DNA from: an uncultured Verrucomicrobiota bacterium
GTDB lineage: Bacteria > Verrucomicrobiota > Verrucomicrobiia > Chthoniobacterales > SZAS-18
Assembly: GCA_937871685.1 (NCBI GenBank)
Contig: CALMOL010000069.1
Location: forward strand, 1 to 5,739
Length of the DNA: 5,739 bases
Direction of reading: 5' to 3'
Position numbers and translations under genes: made by a program. How positions within the stretch are numbered: position 1 is the first letter of the stretch; every line of letters begins with the position of its first letter. Of the stretch, positions 1 through 5,739 are shown in pieces. Under the pieces are notes generated by a model that searched no databases, was not told the DNA's origin, and worked only from the letters and a program-made list of their open reading frames with translations.

Positions 1-1
1 G

Positions 2-1138
2 CTCATCTTCGATGCCGTTTGGGCGGACCTCGAGCACGAGTTCGGCCGCGACCAACTCCGCTTTCCCAAGGAGATCATCCTCCTCGGCGGCGCGCCCGGA
101 GCAGGCAAGGGCACGCAGACCGACTTCATCGCGCGAGCCCGCGGCTTGCCCTGCGGGCCCATCGTCATCTCCGCGCTCCTCGACTCGCCCGAGGCCCGTC
201 GCCTCAAGGACGCCGGCTCCATGGTCGGCGACCGCGAGGTGGTCGGCCTGCTTCTTCGCTGCCTCCTGCGCTCCGAATACCGCGATGGCGTGATCCTCGA
301 CGGGTTCCCGCGCACCCGCGTGCAGGTGGAGTGCCTCAAGCTGCTCGTGGCCAAGATGCAGCAATTGCGCACGGAGTTCTACGACTCACCGCTCGGCCTG
401 CACTTTCGGCAGCCGACCATCCACATCATGGTGCTTTTCGTGGACGAGAAGACGTCCGTGGAGCGCCAGCTCCACCGCGGCCGCCAAGTGCGCGCGCACA
501 ACGAGGAAGTTCAGCGCACCGGCGACGGCGAGCTTTGGGAAGACCGCGCCACCGACCAGGATCCCGCGCTGGCGCAACGCCGCTACCGCGTTTTCAAGGA
601 GCAGACGTGGGACGCGCTCCAATCCCTCAAGGAGAACTTCCATTACCACTTCATCAACGCTCAGGGCTTGGTTGCCGAGGTTGAGAACAACATCACCCGT
701 GAGCTCGAATACCAGAGCACCTTGGAGCTCGATCCCCGCACGGTGGACCGTTTGTCGGCGATCCCGGTGGCGAACGAGATCGTCATCCATGCCCGGCAGG
801 AGCTGGTAAAGCGCCTCGACGGCTACGCGCGGGACCAGTCCGAACTGTTCGCCCGCGTCGTCGAGCTGATGCGCGCGAAAATGTTCCCGATCATCGTGCG
901 CCACGCCATCTCCGGCGTCGCCCTCGTCAACACGGAGGACGAAATCCTCAAGGACCCAGTGGCGCTGGCGATGCTGATCGACGTGTTCTCCGAGCGCGGC
1001 TACCACGCCACGGTGGACATTCAGCGCGTGGAGGTGCCCGAGCGCGTGGACCTGGCCACCGGCCAGATCGCCTGCCGGGTGAAGCGCGTGTTCCGCGTGC
1101 AGGTGCGCTTCAAGGGCTCCGAGATTCGCCGCGGCTGA
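2..1138 (+). CDS. Adenylate-kinase-like nucleoside monophosphate kinase with extra C-terminal domain (5' end outside window)
   Basis: The protein should transfer phosphate from a nucleoside triphosphate to a nucleoside monophosphate in the cytoplasm. The frame is open from base 2, and 378 residues are visible. Seen directly: Walker A 'GGAPGAGKGTQ' at about residues 29-39, preceded by an N-terminal extension of at least 22 residues ending 'RFPKEIILL'; an NMP-binding stretch with 'GSMVGDREVVGLLL' (about 72-85); the family signature 'DGFPRT' at 100-105 followed by Q108; and arginine-rich 'RGRQVRAH' and 'DRATDQDPALAQRR' segments (about 159-194) that match the LID-flanking arginines of adenylate kinases. 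No zinc-type Cys LID is visible. The kinase core ends near residue 240. Residues about 244-378 are not part of ordinary adenylate kinase (about 215 residues) and I do not recognise them. The first in-window ATG (146) lies after the P-loop, so it cannot be the start. Substrate specificity (AMP or another NMP) is not proven. The gene is convergent with the receptor gene. Confidence 0.88.
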   Translation, partial: LIFDAVWADLEHEFGRDQLRFPKEIILLGGAPGAGKGTQTDFIARARGLPCGPIVISALLDSPEARRLKDAGSMVGDREVVGLLLRCLLRSEYRDGVILDGFPRTRVQVECLKLLVAKMQQLRTEFYDSPLGLHFRQPTIHIMVLFVDEKTSVERQLHRGRQVRAHNEEVQRTGDGELWEDRATDQDPALAQRRYRVFKEQTWDALQSLKENFHYHFINAQGLVAEVENNITRELEYQSTLELDPRTVDRLSAIPVANEIVIHARQELVKRLDGYARDQSELFARVVELMRAKMFPIIVRHAISGVALVNTEDEILKDPVALAMLIDVFSERGYHATVDIQRVEVPERVDLATGQIACRVKRVFRVQVRFKGSEIRRG

Positions 1139-1164
1139 CTCCCGCCGCTTCCAGGCATAGACAA

Positions 1165-1197
1165 GCCGCCGGACCGTCCTGCGACGAATCCGGCGGC
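1165..1197 (+). terminator. GC-rich hairpin after the kinase gene, possible terminator
   Basis: A perfect 9-bp inverted repeat, gccgccgga (1165-1173) and tccggcggc (1189-1197), encloses a 15-nt loop. It begins 26 bases after the kinase stop codon. On the + strand it is followed by cgtcttggtc, which is not a real U-run, so it is a weak intrinsic terminator or only a transcript-end-stabilising hairpin. It could act on transcripts from either direction in this convergent gap. Confidence 0.5.
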
Positions 1198-1210
1198 CGT
1201 CTTGGTCACC

Positions 1211-1242
1211 GAAACCAAAGGGGCGGCGCGCTACCGCGCCCC
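1211..1242 (-). terminator. Intrinsic terminator of the receptor gene
   Basis: Read on the - strand, the receptor stop codon is followed after 4 bases by a GC-rich hairpin. The stem is ggggcg/cgcccc (1237-1242 with 1220-1225), extendable by about two pairs with a bulge. It is followed at once by the T-rich tail TTTGGTTTC (1219-1211). Position, stem and tail all fit a rho-independent terminator for the leftward regulator-receptor transcript. On the + strand the same hairpin has no T-run after it. Confidence 0.65.
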
Positions 1243-1246
1243 ACGA

Positions 1247-4200
1247 TCAGAACTTCTTGTTGATGCCCACGTAGTAGTAGCGGTTGCGGATCGAGTAGGT
1301 GTTCGTGTCGTAGTTGTCGTTGAACGCGCCCGCGTCGAAGGGCGGCGGCGTGTCGGCCACGTTGTTCACGCCCGCGCGGAGCTTGGTGCCCCACAGCAGG
1401 CGCTGGAAGAACGTGCCCGAGTTGTCGGCGGCCACCGGCGTGCGAGCACCCTTGGCGTCCTTCGCGTAGCCGGCCGCGGCGGCCGGACGCTTGAACTCGT
1501 AGGACGCCTGCAGGTCCAGCGTGATGTATTCGCGCGACTTCCGGTTGTAGAAGTAGGTCGGGTTCGCCGCGGTTCCGCCCACGGGCAAGGGCGCGTTCGC
1601 GACGATGAACGAGCCGTCGTTCAGGTAGTCGCCCACGTAGTTCAGGTTGGCCGTGGCGGCGAAGCCGCGCCATTCCCAATCCACCCGGAAGAAGCCCTTG
1701 TTGTAGGGCACCGCGCCAGGGGTGAGAGGCAGCGACACGAGATTCTTTCCCAGGAAGTTGGTGTTCCCCGCGCCGGCGCCCACGTCGATCTTGTAGGTGA
1801 AGAAGTGGTTGTAGCCGAGGGTGAAGACGAACTTCCCGAGGCGATCCCACGGAAGCTCATACGAGCCCACGATGTCGATGCCTTGAATGTAGCGCTTGCC
1901 CGAGTTGCCGAAGCCGGCGTTGATCTGGTCGATGGCACCGGCCGTGTCGCGCAGCACGCCGAACACGCCGGCATCCGCTTGCTCCTGCGTGATGCCGAAC
2001 TGACCCAGTCCGATCACGCCTGGTCCTGGAGGAACACCGAGGATCGAGCGGGCGTTGAAGGTCGCAAACACCTGCGCCTGGGAGGCGGGCGGCAGGATCA
2101 GGCTGGAAGTGTTCAGCTGGTAGTAGTCCGCCGTGAGCGTGAAGCCCTTGAGGAACTTCGGCGTGAACACCAGGCCCGCCGTGTAGGTGTTGGTCTTCTC
2201 CGGCTGGAGGTCCGGGTTGCCGCGCTGGAAGACGCCCGAGGCCGGCTGGCCGGTGGGCGCCAGGCCGATGCTGGCCGCGTAAGGATCGGAGATCACCGGG
2301 AAGTTCTGCGCGTTCGCCGCGAAGAGCTGGCCGAAGAGAGGCGAAGCGAACGAACGACCGTAGGAGGCGCGCAGCGTAAGTTGGTCGAAAGGCTGCCAGC
2401 GAATCGTCAGGCGGGGCGTGGCCCCGTTGTCGAAGCTTTTCTTGAGAAACGGCCCGGTCGGCACGCCCGTGATCGGGTCCACCACCGTCGGGTCCTGACC
2501 CACGTTGTTGATCTGCTCGAAGCGGATCGCGGCCTGGATGTCGAAGGCATACACGAAGGGCACCTTCATCGTCGGCGTGATGATCGGGATGGCCACCTCT
2601 CCATAGACCGAATAGACGGTCCGGCGGAAGGACGCGTTGGCCGCGCCGTTGAAGCCGAGCGGATCGGAGAAGCCGGTGATGGGATCCACGGCCTGGGCCG
2701 GGTCGCCGTCGTTCTTGAAGCGCTCGCGGCGGTATTCCGCGCCGAGCGTGAAGGAGATGCCGCCCTGCGGGAGGTTGGGGAACAGCGTGGCGCCGATGCG
2801 GGCGTCGTAGAGCGTGTTCTGCGTCTGCGTGACCGCGTTGCCCGTGTAGGTGGCACGCTGGGTGGCGGCGCGGTTGTCGTAGGCGCGCGTGCCGGTCTGC
2901 ACTCCGGCCGCGTTGAAGGTCGGCGCGGTGCCGGCGCGGGGCGCGTTGATGCCCAGGAACGGATTGAAGGTGCCGCCGAACTGCTGGTTGAGCGCAAGCG
3001 CGCTGGCGAGGTTCGCCCCGCTGGTCAGCGTGCTCAGGATGTTCGCCGCGGTGACCGTGACCGGCGGCAGCGGGTTGGCCGCCGTCGAGAACGGGTTGGC
3101 CACCGTCGCCGAGAAGTTGGCGGGCAGATACTGCGCCACGAGCAGCGAGGCGCGGGCGTCGCCGTTGAAGGTGGTGACTTGCTTGGCCTCGTCCGACAGC
3201 ACGCCGAAGTCGTAGTTGAACGACGAGATGAAATTGTTGCCCCTGATCGGGATGTCGCCGCGCAGGCCCGCCGTGTAGCGGTAGAAGCGCGTGTCGAAGC
3301 CCGAGCGGCGGTTGTTCAGCTCGTCGGTGAAGCGGTAGCCGATGTTGGTCAACGTGTTGCCAAACGCGTTGAACGGGCTGGCGCGCAGGGCCGTCGCGAC
3401 GTTGGCAATGTTGGTGGCGGTGCCCGCGAGGTTGGTCGGGAAGGTCGCCGGGAAGAAGCCGGAGTTGATCGTGAAGGGCGAGGGCGCGAGGCCGTTGTCC
3501 TGGCGCGTCTCCACCGCGATGGCGTCCCCGTAGAACACGAGGCGGCCATCGGCGAAGGGCTTGTATTCCAGGCGCCCATAATACTGCCAGCGCTCCTGGC
3601 CAGGAATGGCGGGGGTAAACGCGCGGAAGTTGAAGCCATCGCCGTTGGGCGCGCTATAGGTGCGCAGGGAGGCTGGCCCGGTGATGAGCTGCGTGTTGTC
3701 GATGATGATGCGGTTGCCCGTGGTGGTCAGCTGGATGCGGCCGGGAAAGGCCGCGCTCGAGGTGTTGCCGCCGCCGAGGCGGCGCGCATCCGCGGTTTGG
3801 GACACCTCACGGTCGCGCGAGTAGATGTCGTTGCGGTCATACCACGTCGCCGAGATCACCGCGGAGAACTTCTCGTTGGCCCAGCCCGCGTTGATGTAGG
3901 CCTGGAGCACGCGCGCGTCCTTGTCGGTCGTGTTGCCGTAGAGGAAGTCCACCTCCAGGCCCTTAAAGGGCTGGGTGCCCGGGCCGTTCAGGAGGATGAA
4001 GTTCACCACGCCCGCGACCGCGTCCGAGCCGTAGATGGCCGAGGCGCCGTCCTTGAGCACCTCCGTGCGCGCAATGGCGCCGAAGGGGATCGCGTTGATG
4101 TCGGTGGGCGGGCCGGCGTTGTAGAGATACGCGCGGCGGCCATTGATGAGCGTCAGCGTGTTGAGCGGGCCGAGGGCGCGCAGGTTGATGTTCGCGGAGC

Positions 4201-4498
4201 CGTTGCCGCCGTTGGAGTCGTTCTCCGTGGCGGTGGCGCCCACGTAGGACGGGATCTGGCCGCGGAGGCCTTCGGCGGCCGTGTTGGCGCCGATCCGCGT
4301 GAGGGACTGCGCCGTATAGACCGACACGGGCAGCGGTCCCTCGCTCTCGGCCGAGGGGATGTAGGAGCCGGTGACGACCACTCGGTTCGGCTCGGCGGTA
4401 TCCTGCGCGAATGCGGAAGCCGCGGCGAGGAAGGCCGGCGCGAGGCCAGCGATCCGCCGGGCCCGCGCAGGCAGGCGTCGATTCAGGGGTTTTTTCAT
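1247..4498 (-). CDS. TonB-dependent outer-membrane receptor
   Basis: A 1083-residue outer-membrane active transporter, energised by TonB-ExbB-ExbD, that imports a scarce substrate into the periplasm. Seen directly: a signal peptide with basic n-region (MKKPLNRR...), a hydrophobic Ala-rich core and likely cleavage after AFA (residue 31, before Q); a TonB-box-like start of the mature protein, 'NRVVVTGSYIP' (38-48); and a plug domain about 38-170 with 'INLRALG', 'TLTLINGRRA', 'IARTEVLKDGASAIYGSDA' and 'AGVVNFIL'. The rest is beta-barrel, including 'RGNPDLQPEKTNTYTAGLVF' near residue 760 and a C-terminal 'GVNNVADTPPPF' block, ending in aromatic '...YYYVGINKKF', the usual BAM signal. No STN or carboxypeptidase-like N-terminal domain is present, so surface signalling through an anti-sigma factor is unlikely. 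The ATG at 4498 is chosen because the signal peptide begins there; the longer open frame upstream has no leader and overlaps the regulator's DNA-binding domain. No Shine-Dalgarno sequence is seen before this ATG (pyrimidine-rich CCTCACCCCATACCTCA). The start overlaps the stop of the upstream AraC-type gene. The substrate is unknown. Confidence 0.95.
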   Translation of the reverse strand: MKKPLNRRLPARARRIAGLAPAFLAAASAFAQDTAEPNRVVVTGSYIPSAESEGPLPVSVYTAQSLTRIGANTAAEGLRGQIPSYVGATATENDSNGGNGSANINLRALGPLNTLTLINGRRAYLYNAGPPTDINAIPFGAIARTEVLKDGASAIYGSDAVAGVVNFILLNGPGTQPFKGLEVDFLYGNTTDKDARVLQAYINAGWANEKFSAVISATWYDRNDIYSRDREVSQTADARRLGGGNTSSAAFPGRIQLTTTGNRIIIDNTQLITGPASLRTYSAPNGDGFNFRAFTPAIPGQERWQYYGRLEYKPFADGRLVFYGDAIAVETRQDNGLAPSPFTINSGFFPATFPTNLAGTATNIANVATALRASPFNAFGNTLTNIGYRFTDELNNRRSGFDTRFYRYTAGLRGDIPIRGNNFISSFNYDFGVLSDEAKQVTTFNGDARASLLVAQYLPANFSATVANPFSTAANPLPPVTVTAANILSTLTSGANLASALALNQQFGGTFNPFLGINAPRAGTAPTFNAAGVQTGTRAYDNRAATQRATYTGNAVTQTQNTLYDARIGATLFPNLPQGGISFTLGAEYRRERFKNDGDPAQAVDPITGFSDPLGFNGAANASFRRTVYSVYGEVAIPIITPTMKVPFVYAFDIQAAIRFEQINNVGQDPTVVDPITGVPTGPFLKKSFDNGATPRLTIRWQPFDQLTLRASYGRSFASPLFGQLFAANAQNFPVISDPYAASIGLAPTGQPASGVFQRGNPDLQPEKTNTYTAGLVFTPKFLKGFTLTADYYQLNTSSLILPPASQAQVFATFNARSILGVPPGPGVIGLGQFGITQEQADAGVFGVLRDTAGAIDQINAGFGNSGKRYIQGIDIVGSYELPWDRLGKFVFTLGYNHFFTYKIDVGAGAGNTNFLGKNLVSLPLTPGAVPYNKGFFRVDWEWRGFAATANLNYVGDYLNDGSFIVANAPLPVGGTAANPTYFYNRKSREYITLDLQASYEFKRPAAAAGYAKDAKGARTPVAADNSGTFFQRLLWGTKLRAGVNNVADTPPPFDAGAFNDNYDTNTYSIRNRYYYVGINKKF
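4495..4498 (-). other. Four-base stop/start overlap (ATGA) between regulator and receptor
   Basis: On the - strand the bases CAATGA contain the receptor ATG (4498-4496) and the regulator TGA (4497-4495). ATGA overlaps are typical of co-transcribed genes with translational coupling or re-initiation. The absence of a Shine-Dalgarno sequence before the receptor ATG fits that mode. That the two are co-transcribed is inferred. Confidence 0.8.
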
Positions 4499-5601
4499 TG
4501 AGGTATGGGGTGAGGAACCAACGTGGCGACGCTGCCGGCCGCCGAAGTCTGCCGCTCCATCGCTTGTGCCCGCGGCGATCCACCGCTTATGCGCAAATGC
4601 CCCGTGCAGTGAACGGCGGCGGGCATTGCGCTGTCGGCCCCCCGCGGCTGGCGCCCGCGCGGCGCGGGAAGGCGCTCCTCGGCGATCGGGAGGCCGCGGC
4701 GGAACTGCGAGGGCAGCAGCCCAAAGCGCCGGCGAAAGAGCGCGGTGAACGAGTTCACGTTGTCGAACCCCACCGCGTAGGAAATCTCCGTGATCGAGAA
4801 GTGGTCGCGCCGCAGCTCGCGCAGCGCCACCGCGAGCCGCCGCTCCGTGAGGTAGCGGTGCGGGGTGCAGCCGAAGCACGCCGAGAAGAAGCGGTGGAAG
4901 TGCGCGTAGGACATGCACGCGGCCGTGGCCACCTCGGCCAGCGTGCGGATGTCGGCGTAGCCCGCGTCGATGAACTCCCGCGCCCGCTGGAGCCGGCGGA
5001 AGATCTCCGCCCGCGTGCCGGGCTTCAGCCGCGGGATGCGCGCCGCCGCCTCGTCCAGCGCGCGGTCGCGCCGCACCAGGCCGGCCACCATCCGCCCCAT
5101 CAATTCCTCCCCCAGCGTGTGCGTGAGCGTCCCGCCGTTCAGCGCGCGGCGCAGCGCGAAAAGGTGCGGCGACACGAAGTCATCGTGCGGCTGCGCCGCC
5201 TCCACGAACCCCTCCGCCCGCCCCGGCAGCGGCCGCAGGTCCTCCGGGAAGGGCCGCTCCGGCGCGTGCTCCGCCGCCAGCGCGCCCGCGACCACCTCAT
5301 CCGGCGGGATGATCCCGAGCAGTTCGCCCGCGTCCGCCGTCCGCGGCTCCACCGCCCGCGAGCACCCGGCGTTCACCACGACATACACGCGGTCGTGCAG
5401 CACGCGGCGCTGATCGCCCACGCGCAGCGCCGCCCCCCCGCCGAACACCGCCGCGATGGTCAGCCGCTCCGGCAGGAACGACAGCCCGGGCGGCGGCGAA
5501 AACGCGTGCAGGATCACGCCTTCCCGGGCGAGGCGGGCGCGCACATCGGCGGCGCCCGGGCGACCCGGCGAGAGATCGGGGACGGTGCGAAGCAATTGCA
5601 T
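4495..5601 (-). CDS. AraC-family transcriptional regulator
   Basis: A cytoplasmic DNA-binding regulator of 368 residues, probably controlling the receptor gene it abuts. Seen directly: a C-terminal AraC/XylS double helix-turn-helix domain at about 203-302. The first helix-turn-helix is around 'IRTLAEVATAACMSYAHFHR', then 'FGCTPHRYLTERRLAVAL'. The second is around 'ITEISYAVGFDNVNSFTALF', ending 'RRRFGLLPSQFRR', all close to the family consensus. The N-terminal 200 residues look like a small sensor domain with short beta segments ('LTIAAVFGGGAALRVGD', 'RVYVVVNAG'), but the ligand cannot be told. After the domain comes an unusual 66-residue tail (303-368), rich in Pro, Arg and Ala, running to a TGA that overlaps the receptor ATG. 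The ATG at 5601 is chosen. A TTG at 5631 would add ten residues, and the frame is open to the window edge, but those codons look non-coding. No clear ribosome binding site precedes either start. Confidence 0.9.
   Translation of the reverse strand: MQLLRTVPDLSPGRPGAADVRARLAREGVILHAFSPPPGLSFLPERLTIAAVFGGGAALRVGDQRRVLHDRVYVVVNAGCSRAVEPRTADAGELLGIIPPDEVVAGALAAEHAPERPFPEDLRPLPGRAEGFVEAAQPHDDFVSPHLFALRRALNGGTLTHTLGEELMGRMVAGLVRRDRALDEAAARIPRLKPGTRAEIFRRLQRAREFIDAGYADIRTLAEVATAACMSYAHFHRFFSACFGCTPHRYLTERRLAVALRELRRDHFSITEISYAVGFDNVNSFTALFRRRFGLLPSQFRRGLPIAEERLPAPRGRQPRGADSAMPAAVHCTGHLRISGGSPRAQAMERQTSAAGSVATLVPHPIPQ
4586..4613 (-). promoter_or_regulatory. Possible internal sigma-70-like promoter for the receptor
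   Basis: On the - strand TTCACT (4613-4608, 4 of 6 matches to TTGACA) is separated by 16 bases from CATAAG (4591-4586, 4 of 6 matches to TATAAT). It lies in one of the few locally AT-richer patches here, about 90 bases upstream of the receptor ATG and inside the regulator's non-conserved-looking tail. It would give a leader of about 80 nt. The matches are weak and could be chance. Confidence 0.3.
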
Positions 5602-5718
5602 GGCGCATCGACGATCTGGCCGCGCGCACAAAACCGGGTAGAACGATGTGACGAGCCGCTGGGAGAGGGTGAATACGGGCGCACCCGCAGGGACGAGAGA
5701 CTGAGGACGACCGAAGGT
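5602..5718. other. Upstream region of the regulator gene, no gene seen
   Basis: This stretch should hold the regulator's promoter and any operator. I see no convincing -35/-10 pair and no Shine-Dalgarno sequence before the ATG at 5601. A small inverted repeat gggtg/caccc (about 5668-5687) could form a weak hairpin. The regulator frame stays open through it to the window edge, but the encoded peptide resembles no protein domain I know. Confidence 0.4.
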
Positions 5719-5739
5719 GATAGGCGAGAAGCGATAGGC
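5719..5739. repeat. Short tandem repeat with 14-bp period, cut by the window edge
   Basis: The last 21 bases contain gataggc twice (5719-5725 and 5733-5739), separated by gagaagc, which itself matches gataggc at 5 of 7 positions. This gives one and a half copies of a 14-bp unit made of two related heptamers. It may continue beyond the window as an intergenic tandem repeat, or it may be a pair of direct half-sites for a regulator. Confidence 0.4.

Noticed and set aside
386..1006. A 206-codon - strand frame inside the kinase gene
   Set aside because: It is a shadow of the kinase reading frame, which carries clear Walker A and DGFPRT motifs; the antisense translation has no recognised motif.
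1202..4501. A 1099-codon stop-free frame on the + strand antisense to the receptor
   Set aside because: Its translation is Arg/Val/Glu/Gly-rich with no recognisable domain, and it mirrors the receptor frame. Such antisense open frames are expected at this GC. The - strand frame has a signal peptide, plug and barrel motifs.
4499..4918. Extension of the receptor frame upstream of the ATG at 4498, about 140 residues
   Set aside because: It lies across the regulator's helix-turn-helix region in another frame, has no protein-like features, and would bury the signal peptide inside the protein.
5629..5631. TTG as start codon of the regulator
   Set aside because: It adds ten residues, two of them Cys and four Arg, without a Shine-Dalgarno sequence. 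The ATG at 5601 begins a more protein-like N-terminus. It cannot be fully excluded.
4371..5641. Several + strand and alternative - strand frames over the regulator gene
   Set aside because: They are Arg/Ala/Ser/Pro-rich low-complexity translations typical of out-of-frame GC-rich DNA, while the chosen frame matches the AraC family end to end over its DNA-binding domain.
1..5739. CRISPR array, tRNA, rRNA, insertion sequence or prophage parts
   Set aside because: No regularly spaced repeats, no cloverleaf-like segments, no transposase motifs and no terminal inverted repeats were seen.

Overview
The window is about two-thirds GC and carries an outer-membrane TonB-dependent receptor, so it comes from a high-GC bacterium with a Gram-negative envelope. 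The style of the receptor (long, N-terminal plug, alanine-rich leader, 'VVVTGSYIP' start of the plug) and of the adenylate-kinase-like protein recalls Verrucomicrobiota of the Opitutaceae type. That placement is from memory of the families and is inference only. Long stop-free frames occur on both strands because of the GC-rich codon usage, so most extra ORFs are shadows.

Layout. (1) Positions 2-1138, + strand: a nucleoside-monophosphate-kinase (adenylate-kinase-like) gene whose 5' end lies outside the window. It has a complete P-loop kinase core followed by about 135 residues of unrecognised C-terminal domain. (2) Positions 1139-1246: a short convergent intergenic gap with two GC-rich hairpins, one of which makes a good intrinsic terminator for the receptor gene. 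(3) Positions 1247-4498, - strand: an intact 1083-residue TonB-dependent receptor with signal peptide, plug and 22-strand-type barrel ending in Phe. (4) Positions 4495-5601, - strand: an AraC-family transcription regulator directly upstream of the receptor. Its stop codon overlaps the receptor start codon (ATGA). (5) Positions 5602-5739: upstream region of the regulator, ending in a short 14-bp-period repeat cut by the window edge.

How the genes work together. The regulator and receptor look like a two-gene unit transcribed leftwards: a cytoplasmic AraC-type sensor that probably controls uptake of one nutrient (siderophore, vitamin or glycan) through the receptor. The substrate cannot be read from the sequence. 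A weak promoter-like sequence inside the last part of the regulator gene might let the receptor also be transcribed alone. The kinase gene is convergent and probably unrelated in function.

I see no mobile element, CRISPR array, tRNA or rRNA, and nothing that makes a convincing case for an entirely new system. The points most worth a second look are the kinase fusion and the four-base overlap with a 66-residue non-conserved-looking regulator tail.
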